NCBI GenBank assembly: GCA_020226215.1
Contig: CM035235.1
Coordinates: forward strand, 51,675,511 to 51,739,510
Length of the DNA stretch: 64,000 bases
Direction: 5' to 3'
DNA from: Sindora glabra
Lineage: Eukaryota; Streptophyta; Magnoliopsida; Fabales; Fabaceae
Of the stretch, positions 51,690 to 62,605 are shown one piece after another; within the stretch, counting starts at the first letter, position 1; the number at the start of each line of letters is the position of its first letter. A program made the translations under genes and the position numbers. Below the pieces are notes generated by a model. That model did not search any database, was not told the DNA's origin, and saw only the letters and a list, made by a program, of their open reading frames with translations.

Positions 51690-51887
51690 CTATTGACAAT
51701 ATTCGGCTGAGGAGTCACACGTGCCGAGCAAATACCGGAGGAGCGTGGCCGACATGCGGCCGCTAATCACATCGGGATTGTATGGGAAAGGAACGAGTTT
51801 CAAAATTCCCGCTAAGGTTGTAATCTTGTCTATTGGCGCTGCCTTCTGACTTCGCGACATTGACATTGACAAAATTAAAATATTCAA
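51690..51887 (-). pseudogene. Unrecognised coding-like fragment
   Basis: A minus-strand open frame of 65 codons, with a likelier inner start at MSMSRSQKAAPIDKI, lies in a block that is GC-balanced (about 51710-51860) while both flanks are very AT-rich. Codon use looks like plant coding sequence. The residues do not resemble a family I can name, and the complementary strand is also open across most of the block, so the strand is uncertain. It could be a retro-inserted exon, an intact small gene, or a fragment carried by a transposon. Confidence 0.3.
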
Positions 51888-53409
51888 TTGCTTTTATCAA
51901 ATTTGTAGACTTAAATGTAATTTTGATATTCTAATGGAGTCATTTTTAATATTTTTTAAATTTATAATATACTATTTGATTATTTTAAAATTTAATCAAT
52001 TTATTTTAAATTCTTTTGTTGGACTCACGTTCAAATACTAACGAAACAAATAACTTAAAAGCTAGGCGAAGCATATTTTCCAATATAATTTTATGTTAAC
52101 CTTTCTATTAATCATTAATAATTGAACAAAATTTAATCAATTTATAATGTTAGTTTACGCAAAGTATAAATTTATATTATTTATGATTTAATTATTTTAA
52201 AATAATAATAAATCTGTCTTAAAATTGATTAAATCACCATCATTATTTAATAGTGTAAATTTACATCATTAAAATAATAATAGTGCATAACAAATGCACC
52301 GTTTAATAAATGCACCACATTACACCAACTAAAATATTAGTAAATTGGCTTGCCAAGTATATTAAGAAATATTCACAATAATATTAAGATTTTTAATTTT
52401 ATTATTTATAATTTATTATTTTTAATAAAAAAATTATTTCTTTGTTTTAAGATCTATTTAATCAAAATGTTAAAATATTTAATTTATTAAAATATAAAAG
52501 AAATAACTAGAGATGAAAATAAGACTAACTACGTGAATGCAAATCGAAATCAAGCAATCAAAATCTTGATTTTTGACTTAGGCTTTAATATTTTGTTTGG
52601 ATTGGGAAGAAATTAGAGGGGAAAGAAATTGGAGGAGGGGATGTTTTCTTTTGATATGTTTTGTTGGATAGAAAATGAAAGAAAAAGAAAATAAAAGAGA
52701 AGATGTTTTCTTTTATTTGGATGAAAAAAAGATTGAGGAGAAAGAAAATTTTATATGGTGAAATGACTATAACGTCCTTACTATAAAAAATATAAAGATA
52801 TTCATGCTGTAAATTCATCAAATTCAATAAAAATTACTTTATTGACGAGAAAATTATATACAATTTATTGATGAGAAATTTTTATTAATTGATTATTAAA
52901 TATTTCTAAATTAAATTGTAATAACTAAGCTGTATTTTTTCTCAAATTCTATGCATGAATTTTAATTAAAAAAATAGTCCTCCAATTAAATTTTCTTGTA
53001 TAATTTGTGAGTAAAAAATTATATCTTCATATAAATAATAATAACCCAAATTTTGACAAAGTCATCTCACTCCTACATTTTCTATATTAGCTATTCAATA
53101 TCCGTCCTCATTATATGGGTATTTGCTTCTAGATTTCTTGATTGTGATGTTGAGTAAAAGTAGTAAAAATTTACAAAAAAATAATTAAAATCCATCACAT
53201 TGTTAAAAATACAAAATAAAGGAGTATACAAATGATAAAGAAAAATTGATATGTGGCCCGTCAATGCAAGTAGTAAGATAGGATTTATATAAATAATTCA
53301 AATACTGTCAAGTCCATGCCACAACAATGTTTAATCATATTAACAAGTATATCAAAAAGAAGACATCATTTTATTCCACCATCAATGGATCAACGATTAC
53401 CTATATTAA
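51888..53409. other. AT-rich DNA with a GAAAGAAAAT-type repeat end
   Basis: The stretch 52595-52760 (TTTGTTTGGATTGGGAAG, then purine-rich AGGAAAG and GAAAATGAAAG runs) resembles, inverted, the stretch 58440-58640. These could be ends of related MITEs or of one larger element. Otherwise nothing was recognised. Confidence 0.4.
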
Positions 53410-54785
53410 CCATAAATTAATAAAACATTTGTAGTGGCATTTGTGGCAGAACATCAAAGAACTGCTTCTTTGCCTTCTTATTATCACATTGAAATTCTTA
53501 TGGTATTTCTATATTTTCCAACTCTGTCCACACATCTCCCTTGCTATAATGTTAAGGTCTACTATTTTTAAGGATTAAGAGACTTCTTTTAGCTCTTTAG
53601 ATATGCCTTTCAGCCACATCTCTTATTACATTAGTCAAATTATTGATTCCCATGTTTAACTTTTTAAATCCATTTTCAATCAAATTAATCATTAGCACCT
53701 TGCACTTAGAACTCCTTGATGATGAAGTTCCTTAAGATTGATTTGAATGAGCATAATCATGAGACTAATTTAAAGGAGCGCCTTTAAAACTAAATGCATC
53801 AATATTCCCTAAAACATTAAGGGTATCATTGCCCCAGTGAACATTAGAGTCAGACATCATATCAAAGTAATCATTCAAGTTAATGTCTTCTTTCTTCTAT
53901 CTTCTAAATTTATTTTTTCAACTTTTAGCATATGTACTAGTAGCTCTATCTTTACTAAAAAGTTCTAATAACTTGTTATAATTATGGATTAGAGTTCATT
54001 TCCATTTCTATGCTTAAAGCTTATCCTGCAAATGTATCCTTTATTAGATCATTTTAAAATAACAACTATAGCATACAACGTCCATATAGAAGCACTACTT
54101 AAGTAAATGGTACTGGCAATAATATCCCAATACCAATTACTATGTTCATGTGCAAACATGCATAAAGGTATACACCTTAATGAAAAGTTAATGATATATT
54201 ATACTATGTAATATTTTATGCAATACCATAAGTAATAAAAAATCATAAGACATTTGTGTTTATGCCATAAAAATTTGATTAAAATTTTATGGGTGGAATC
54301 ATATATATGAAAAAGAAGGAGTACATTATCATTTATGTATGTAATCTAAACTAATGATAAATCTCATTTCAAAATGCAACTATACAAATGTTAAGGGTTA
54401 TCATATGTGTGCTGAAGATACTAAATTTTTTACCTTACAAATCTTGTTTTAAACTTCTGGTTTAATTTTAAACATTTATGTTATTGGATTCTTAGCAACT
54501 CACTCCAATTATGGGAATAAATCATAACATTCATTAAAGTGATCCTTCAAGGTCTTCATTCTATTTTTTATATGTTACTTTTAGAAGAAAGGACCTATTG
54601 CTTGGTTAAGCTTTGATGCCACAACAGTATATGCCAAGGAAGTAAAAATGCCATTAGGATGATTCCTTTTATGGAGCTCATCCAATAATGCATCCAATAA
54701 TATAGCATCTATTTTAGATATTTATCATAATAAGTCTTTGGAAGATATTTCTCCTTATTATTAGACTTCTCATTTTTTGGCATAC
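53410..54785 (-). pseudogene. PIF/Harbinger partner gene relic (Myb/SANT-like DNA-binding protein)
   Basis: On the minus strand near 54720-54500 ILLDALLDELHKRNHPNG, SLAYTVVASKLNQAIGP and HIKNRMKTLKDHFNECY match the Myb/SANT-like domain (PF12776) of proteins that accompany PIF/Harbinger transposases. Near 53900-53440 the C-terminal part follows (DSNVHWGNDTLNVLGNIDAF, then DVWTELENIEIP, KKAKKQFFDVLPQMPLQMF). Between about 54000 and 54400 nothing recognisable is seen, which may be an intron or an insertion. Stops are present. In the family this protein helps the transposase bind the element ends. Confidence 0.8.
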
Positions 54786-55189
54786 TTCACTTTGCAAAGT
54801 ATTATACAACCAAGTAATATGAAACAATACAAATTGTACATGAATATACAACACATACATGATAGTAAATTTCAATTCATAAACAACTTACACACATAAA
54901 TGTGACAATTACTTTCAACATAATTAAAACATTCTACTAGTTTTAAGTCTTACACAATAACCTTGAACTACAATATTCACAAATGATACAACTTATACAT
55001 GACAAACATAAAATACAATTCACAATACCATTTATGGCATGAGGATTATAAGCATCACATAATAAGATACATAATCTTATAAAATAAAAAATAAAATCTA
55101 TAACAAGCTTTATTCAAAGTCATTCCACATATAAACTGCTATACTTTCTCTCAAAATGAATCTTTAGTTATAATCTTCCTTAGTGTTTC

Positions 55190-56480
55190 ATGCTTCTTAA
55201 TCCCATATATCTTCTATGTTACTATTTAGCAACTCATAATCAACTTTATCAATCAACCGTGGATCAAGATCAATATCTATAAAAAAATTATGCAATATAT
55301 AACAGATAATTATAATATCTATCATAGTCTTAAAAGAATAATGTAGTTCTATACCACTAGTTATTATTAGAAATCTCTTTTTTAAGATCCTAAATGCTCT
55401 TTCAATAATATTTCTAAGTGAAATATGTTAATGGTTAAGTATTTCTTTTACATTTTGTGAATCATGTATTATGTACTCCTTCGGGTGATAATGCCCACTC
55501 TATATGGTATGAGTAGTCCACTTTTAAAGGAAAACATGCATCTTCTAAGTAGAATTTACCTAAGATATACAATAATGATGCAAATATATGTTAAAAAATA
55601 TAATTATTATGAAAAGACCTCATAGGAATGACTTTTAACTTTTTTTAAGTGAATGACAAATCACATTTAAGCTTATATCTTAGAATTTTCAATCTATCCC
55701 CTTTTATTTAAAGCATACTCAAAAACTCTAGAGTCAGGTGTAGTTCCTTCCTCACCAAATAATAAATAAGTGAATTTCATATTAAAAGAACATACTACCA
55801 ACACATCTTATGTTGGATAGTCTTTCCTTCCTTTAAAGCAAAATGCATCTTTCCTAAGTACTTTAACTCATATATATGTGCCATTTAAAACTTCAACACA
55901 ATCTTGTATTGTAATTTTCTCAAGACTTAATTATGTATTATTACAATTAAACTTATTCAAATGAATTAAGTATTTAAACCTACATGACTTATTAAGTTAT
56001 CTTGAAATAAGGATAAAATCTACTATTATTGAATATTTAGGAAGGAACTTTTGATCCAAATGATTACAAAAGATACTCATCTTCAAAAAATATAATAGCT
56101 CATAAAATGTTATGGATATAACAATTAATTATCTTTCTTGATTAATGAAAGAAGAAATATATAGTTCTATTTTTTCAGTTATGTGTCAAAATTGTAATAA
56201 TTTAGTAACTTGTTTCTTAATTGTGGGATATATAGAATCTCTTACTTTACTCATTGCTCTTAACTTTTTATATAGTCAAAGGAAAGCATAAGAACTCATG
56301 CACACTACATTTTGATGTTTGTCAACATTTAATAGGTTTTACATCAGTTGCTTTCGTATTAGATCTCTTCTAGCAGTTCTACCATCAATAGGTTTGTGCA
56401 TAATATGTACTTACAATTGGAATAAATGCGTTATGTGAACAATATAGTAGATAAGTTACATAACACATATATAACATAAT
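55190..56480 (-). pseudogene. PIF/Harbinger DDE transposase relic
   Basis: On the minus strand near 56330 MSSYAFL.LYKKLRAMSK begins the N-terminal region, near 55915-55700 DCVEVLNGTYI, FCFKGRKDYPT, FNMKFTYLLFGEEGTTPD and SRVFEYALNK match the DDE nuclease (PF13359 type), near 55560-55480 GKFYLEDACFP, and near 55440-55270 HISLRNIIERAFRILKKRF and YILHNFF close the domain. The first catalytic Asp of the usual L-D-G-T-H-I motif reads Asn here (LNGTYI). Several stops confirm it is dead. It lies just upstream of its Myb-like partner in the same orientation. Confidence 0.88.
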
Positions 56481-57250
56481 TAGACACATTCTTTCATCAT
56501 ATCAACATTAGTCAATGTATTTAATTTCAACTTCTCTTCATATATATCATTCATATTATCTTTCACAATCACTTGCAAGTTACTTTTGTTGTATAACTAT
56601 TAAATAAGTAAATGTCAAGATTATTATGCCAACCAATATATATCTTTGATTGAAGAGAGGAATAATTATAATAAATATTGAAAAGTAATATTTGGAAACT
56701 TGGATGGAATAAGAATAATACTTAAGAAATTAATAAATTTTTTCCAATTCTTTAATGAAAAAGTTTTCAAATATGGAAGCAACAATCATACACAATTCCA
56801 TAAAAATGTCTAAAGCTAATATGTGAAATATGGTAAGATTACCAAAAAAAAAAAGAATAATCTAAAGTTCTAGATGACACATATAATTGAAGTAAAGACC
56901 TACCCACATGTATATTAAAAACAGGAACAAAATAGACATGAATATACCTTTTGTGTTGAAAAAGGAGAGTTCAAACTGAATCCCGATTTTGGATAGACGT
57001 GACTTCTTTATCGAAATGTATGCTTGTTCTGTTGATTTCCTAAAACACCTTTTGCAATAAATAATTTATGTCAGAGAACATAATATCACAAACTCATGCA
57101 TCTTACATGATGAATAATCTAGTTATGTGAATGAAACTATTTTTTCTTAGTAGTTTTATAACATGAATAAAATTAACTGGTTTTTGATATTGTGTGAAAG
57201 AAAAACATATTATTTCAAGGTATTATATACATACATATATATATATATAT
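56481..57250. other. AT-rich DNA upstream of the Harbinger relic
   Basis: Probably the left-over 5' part of the element; no terminal repeat was identified. Confidence 0.4.
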
Positions 57251-57860
57251 GAAGTTTCCTAGGATTATTATTTATATCATATAATGTATATTAAATACAT
57301 ATATTTAATGTATAAATAACAATGTGAGTTTTCTAGGATTATTATTTTTCTTGTATAATTTCTATTCACATTCTTCAAATTCAATATATATTAAATACAT
57401 ATATGTAATGTATATTTAATGTATAAATAAATACATATATGTAGTGTATATTTAATGTATAAATAAAAATGTAAGTTTCCTAGAATTATTATTATTTTTG
57501 TCTAATTTCTATTTACATTCTTCAAATGCAACGTATATTAAATACATTTATGTACTGTATATTTAATGTATAAATAAAAATCTAAGTTTTTTAGGATTAT
57601 TATTTTTCTTGTATAGGAAGAGCTAGGGAGCAAGGGAAGCTGGGCAGGTTTAGGTCTTTTGTTTTCTTTCTCATGAGGATAGCGACAAATCTTGAATAGC
57701 CTAAATAGCTTTAGTATTGAGTTCAGTTTGTAGTTAGTCCTAAGCAAGAACAAGTCCAATTTGGTCATTCATCTAAGGAAGCAAGTTGGTGATCCTAAAA
57801 TTCTTTAAATTCAATGTGTATTGAATACATATTTTTCCTATATAATTTTTATTCATATTC
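57251..57860. repeat. AT-rich tandem array with an inserted GC-balanced block
   Basis: Units starting AGTTT.CTAGGATTATTATT at about 57252, 57326, 57473 and 57583 contain TATTAAATACATATAT and ATTTAATGTATAAATAA blocks, and unit length varies from about 75 to 145 bp. The fourth unit is broken at 57616 by a different, GC-balanced sequence up to about 57799, after which the array pattern resumes (TTCTTTAAATTCAATGT). Confidence 0.75.
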
Positions 57861-59822
57861 TTCAAATTAATTTGTCAAGTTGCTATCATTGTGCATTTAC
57901 ACAAATGGAAGAAGTTTGCAATTGTGAAATGTAGAATTAGGTTAAACTAAGTGCAAATTTGGTTTTTTTACGTAGGAAAAGGAAAAAATATTACAATTGA
58001 AAAAAAATATAAACATTGAAATGAAATAAAAATATTATTTCCAAGTTAAATATTTATCCAAATTGGGTCGCGAGCAAAATTTGAGTTAATTGTACGCAAT
58101 CTAATTAGATGGGATGCACAGACCAATCCCCTTTCTTCATAATGTTGTTAGTTACAATACTCATCACTCAGTAGTAGATTGGCTCTACCATGGCCTAATG
58201 CTACATCCTTTAGTGTTCGTTAGTAGAAATCTCACCTCAAATTTAACGATGGGAGGATTCATTCGTAAAGCCAAGCTATGACACTACCGTTATCCACCTA
58301 TTTCAACAATCCAACCATAACAATAAGAGATGACATCATAAAGGAAAAATCTTACCTAATCGGAGTCCACCCGATGATGAGGGGTGTGAATCTGTTCGAT
58401 AAGTGTCGTCCAGTAGCTACTATGGTACGGTTCCTCAAATATGGGTAAGTTTGGAAAACTTGAAAAAATGGTGTGGTTTCCCCAATTTTCTTTCCAAGGC
58501 TGGGGGAGAGAAAATATTTCTTAGAATTTTTTCCCTTTTATTTCCTCCCTTACAACCAAACAATAGAAACCCAAAATTTTCCTTCCATTTTCTCCTACCT
58601 ATTTTCTTCCCCCATATTTTTCATGCTACCAAATAGGGGGTAAATGAATCGTGTTCAATTAGATAAGTTTAAATATTATATTACTTAACTTGAATTACTT
58701 GTAAATTTAATATAAAAATTATATTTTCATTTTTATATCATATAAATAATATAATACATAAAATAATAAATCATATTAATATTTGTTGGTGTTACATGAA
58801 GAAATATAATATTTTAGTTAAAATAATTAACTTTCTAGTATTTATTAATTTTTTTGTTAAGTGTGATAGTTCATATTATGTAATAGTTGTATGGATTTTT
58901 TTTTATAGATTTGATGATTATAGAAAAAATTATGTGGATAAGTGAAATAAGATTAAAAATATTTAATGTCTAGTTTATTTGTAAAAGATAAATTTTTATG
59001 TACTCAAATTTGAATAAAATAGCAAATTGGTAAGATTGCATGAACTCATTTAGGTTCATATTCATTAAAAATTAAAGCTTAAATTCAAATATTTTAAGTT
59101 TTATGAAAAAATTTGAATAAATAATGTACTATTTGAGTAAACTTATAAAAATTAATTTAAACTCATATTTGAATCAAGTCCAAACTAAAACTCTAATTAT
59201 TGAAACTTGATAAGTTCAAACTTGAATTTGTTTAATATTTATAAATTTAAATTTGAGCATAAGGTATTTAACTCCACTTAATTCATTTACACTTTACTAA
59301 TAGTATTCAAAATATTTATAAGGATAAATTATATTTACCTTTTATGAAGTCTAGTATTGACACCACTTTTTATATGTATATTGACATTACTTTTCCTCTA
59401 TTTTAAATATATATTCACCCTTCTAAAGAATAAAAAAATAATATATATTTTAAAAATGAAAAAAAATAAGATTGAACTTCAAAAGGGGTGGGAGTAATTC
59501 GTACATTTATAATTACTTAATTGCGTTTGAGAAGAATGTTTTTGACTTCAACCTGTAAAGTGGTTTTTGTTATATTTTAATGTATAAAATTAGACAAAAC
59601 AAAGCAACCAATTTCCGTTTTTCTTTTCTGAATCTTTTTGTCACGAAATATTTTCAAGTGTTATCCTCGCATTTTAATGATTTGCATTTTAATGATTTTG
59701 AAGAGACTACTAGATACTATTAGTTATAAAATTGCAAAATATCAAGGGTTAGTTGAGAAAGTGTAAATTAACGCAAGATGTCTACCTAGGCAAATATAGG
59801 CATTTTGACGAAGGAAAAAAAA
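57861..59822. other. Intergenic DNA with a balanced patch and a MITE-like end
   Basis: 58060-58440 has balanced composition but no recognisable gene. 58440-58640, ending GCTACCAAATAGGGGG followed by TAA, resembles a MITE terminus (see 51888-53409). The rest is AT-rich. Confidence 0.4.
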
Positions 59823-60227
59823 TACACCCTCTGTTTTTTATTATTTGTCATATTGTTTAGAAATTTTTATTTTTTATTTATCATTTTAGAAATTTAATAA
59901 AATATTAAATATATTTTTTTAAAATTTTATTCTTCTTATTTATTATTAAATATTTTATTATTTTACACTTTCATCTTAGAATATATCAAGAAATTTATTC
60001 GATTTTCTTTCTCCATTGTTAACTATATTAGAATTGTACATAAAATAAGAGAGAGAGAGAGAGATTTATGTGTGCTAAATCTGATCACAAATTTTAAATA
60101 AATAGAAAAATAAGAATGAAGCAAATTTTGATTTTAAATTAAAGAGTAATTTTGGAAAGCTCATAAAAAAATAAACTATTTTTCGAATAAATTAAACTAT
60201 TTTGTTAATATATATGAAATCAGTTAA

Positions 60228-60982
60228 GGCTCTATTTGCTATAACTAGTTAATAGCTAATATATGATAAGTTAGTTGATTATATTAAAAGTGTTTAGTAA
60301 AATTAATTATTGAATTAACTAAAAAATATAAAATAATATAAAAAACATGTTAATATAAGGATCAGGATCATCTTCTTTTTTTCTTTGCTATGTCATTTTT
60401 GAAAAGATAAGAATATAATTTTTACTTTAGAACCTATTACAATTTTTTTATTAGGATCCACAACTTCAAATAAAAAAAATTATATCTATCTCTTTTTGAA
60501 ATTCACTATCTTTTTCCTTAAGGAAAAGGAGAAGACTATTTTCTTAATAAAAATAGATATATTAATTAAATTAATTCATATTTTTTTTGAGACAAAATTA
60601 TATTAATATAATTAAAATATTCAAAATAAAAATATAATTATCTAAAATTTAATTAATTATATTTACAATGTTACATATTTTTATTTATTTATTATTTAAA
60701 TAAGAATATAATAACATAAAATTGAATTAATGATATTTTATGACACCATATATTTATTTACTTACTTATTTTTATTTATTTATATTAAATTAGCAAAGAT
60801 ATATTAAATATTTATTTACATAATTAGAATATAGGTTGTTTCACTTAATTAAAAGAAGAGAGAAAATTTTGAATTTTTTTTGAAAAGTTACTAGTTTGTA
60901 AGTTATAAACTATCTTGTAAAACTTATTAAATAAAAATTTATAAACTACTAACTACTAACTTCTAATGTGCCAAACACATCT
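60228..60982. mobile_element. hAT-like MITE (TTAGTTAATAGCTAA type)
   Basis: The left end GGCTCTATTTGCTATAACTA, followed by GTTAATAGCTAATA, is an inverted relative of the right end, which reversed reads GATGTGTTTGGCACATTAG then AAGTTAGTAGTTAGTAG. This resembles widespread plant hAT MITEs ending near CCAAACAC. Ends are approximate and no clean target duplication is visible. Confidence 0.55.
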
Positions 60983-60988
60983 AGAAGT

Positions 60989-61524
60989 TAAAGATGACAA
61001 TGAGCCGAGTTTGGATAGATTTAATCCAAATCCAATTAGATCTGTATCTATTAAGGATTTAATAAAATCTGATTAAAAAATTTAAAGTAAATTTATTTAG
61101 TATGCTAATATAAATATAATTTAAATTTTTTAATAAAAAAATAAAAAGTTATTCTTTTTTATTAATAATAATTATACTTGATAATGATAAATAGTATCTA
61201 TTTTTTCATTTACATACATTCTTATTTTAACACATCCATATTATTTATATTAAATTTAAGATAAATGTAAATTGTATTATTCCTATTGATAATAATTACG
61301 TTTGCTAATTATGAATTATATTCAAAAGAGATTCAAGACCCATTAAATATTTAAGAGATAGACTCATGCAAAAAAAGATTTAAGATCTATTAGATATTTA
61401 ATAAGTAAACTCAAACTCAAACTTAAACCATTAAGTAGTCAATTTTATTTAGGTAATATCTATTGGATAAATATCTATTAGTTCGAGTAAGACTTATTGA
61501 ATATGAGTATTTTTGTCATCACTG
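60989..61524. mobile_element. hAT-like MITE (536 bp) with perfect 8-bp target duplication
   Basis: The left end TAAAGATGACAATGAGCC and the right end, reversed CAGTGATGACAAAAATAC, form a short inverted repeat with GATGACAA identical. CTAGAAGT flanks the element exactly on both sides (60981-60988, 61525-61532). The interior matches the element at 401-1211. No coding capacity. Confidence 0.85.
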
Positions 61525-61694
61525 CTAGAAGTTAACTTGTTGATAAAGTCCATAGGTAACTCGATGAATGCTCATATATATATTATATATATATATTGAA
61601 TATGAGTATTTTTATCATCACTGCTAGAAGTTAACTTGTTGATAAAGTCCATAAGTAACTCGATGAATGCTCATATATATACATACATATATAT
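61497..61694. repeat. 99-bp tandem duplication spanning the MITE end, its target duplication and the flank
   Basis: 61497-61595 and 61596-61694 both run TTGAATATGAGTATTTTT, CATCACTG, CTAGAAGT, GATAAAGTCCATA and GAATGCTCATATATA. Because the copied unit includes the end of the MITE and its target site, the duplication happened after the insertion. Confidence 0.9.
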
Positions 61695-61704
61695 ATATAA
61701 CTTA

Positions 61705-62175
61705 TAGATTGCTTTTAAGAGAGTTATGAGATATTTATAAGGTACAAAAAATTATGTAATAACTTATAAGAGATCAAGTGATCTTATGATTATAGGTAAC
61801 TTAAACTTAGATTTTAGCAATTGTTCAAATGATCATAAATTAACATCTAAGTACATCTTTATGATGATAGAAAAAGTTTTGTTGTGGAAAAGTGTCAAGT
61901 AATCCTTTATAGCAACCTTTACTATAGAAGCGAAGTATATCCATGTTATGAGACTATATGGTTAAGAAACTTTATGACTAATTTTAACGTTATTGGAAAT
62001 ATATCAAGACCCTTAACCATCTATTGCAACAATGTTGTTACTATAAACTTCTTTTGAAATAACAAAAGTTTTGCTCGTATGAAAAACTATGATGTGAAAT
62101 ATTAATTTGTGAAAGATAAGATACATATGCATATTACTTGCATTGAATAAATTTCCATTGAACATATTTTCTTTG
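61705..62175 (+). pseudogene. Ty1/copia RT end and RNase H fragment
   Basis: On the plus strand in shifting frames: KRVMRYL.GTKNYVITYKR, SSDLMIIGN.NLDFSNCS, KLTSKYIFMM, LLWKSVK.SFIATFTIEAKY, LWLRNFMTNFNVIG, RPLTIYCNN and NYDVKY. These follow the order of the copia RNase H region (family landmarks WKS.KQ, EAE, CDN, K..I.I.Y). Stops and frameshifts are frequent. There are no LTRs beside it and the rest of pol is absent. It is in the opposite orientation to the copia relic at 20605-23545 and covers the part that one lacks. Confidence 0.85.
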
Positions 62176-62605
62176 TTTTAATTACTTTGTTTGAGTTGTT
62201 AGTTGTTTATTTCATTTGATTCCATTGACTATATAGTGTATCTATTTATTTATTATGCTTTATTAGTTTGTTTTTATTTATATTGATTATTGCCTTTGCT
62301 TTTATTTATTTGTTATAGTTAACCGATTTTACATATATTAAAAAGTAATTTAATTTATTTACTTTTAGTAGATTTTTTAAGATTATTATTTATATACAAA
62401 ATTCAATATAGTCAAAAAAAGAAATAGAAATAGGATGGAATAAATGTAAGTTAGTTGATAATATAGAATAATAAAATATTTATTATAAAAAAGAAAGATA
62501 AATTTTAAAAAAAATATTTAATATTTCATTAAAATTTCAAAGTAACATGTAAAAAGAAACAAAAAATTTCTGTAAAATATAACATATAGAAAAGAATGAA
62601 AGGAG

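Larger units (their letters stand above)
59825..62605. mobile_element. Nested cluster between Stowaway-like (Tc1/mariner) inverted arms
   Basis: The left arm 59825-59978 starts CACCCTCTGTTTTTTATTA after a TA dinucleotide. The right arm 62454-62605, read inverted, starts CTCCTTTCATTCTTTTC and ends at a TA. Their inner parts align for about 150 bp (GAAATATTAAATAT, TTTTTTAAAATTT, TATTTTATTATT blocks). This start and the TA flanks are those of Stowaway MITEs. The interior carries two hAT MITEs and a copia fragment, so this is either one much-interrupted element or two half elements. Confidence 0.6.

Noticed and set aside
61497..61694. Two separate MITE insertions side by side
   Set aside because: Only the right end of the element is present twice and the copied flank is identical, so a tandem duplication explains it better than a second insertion.
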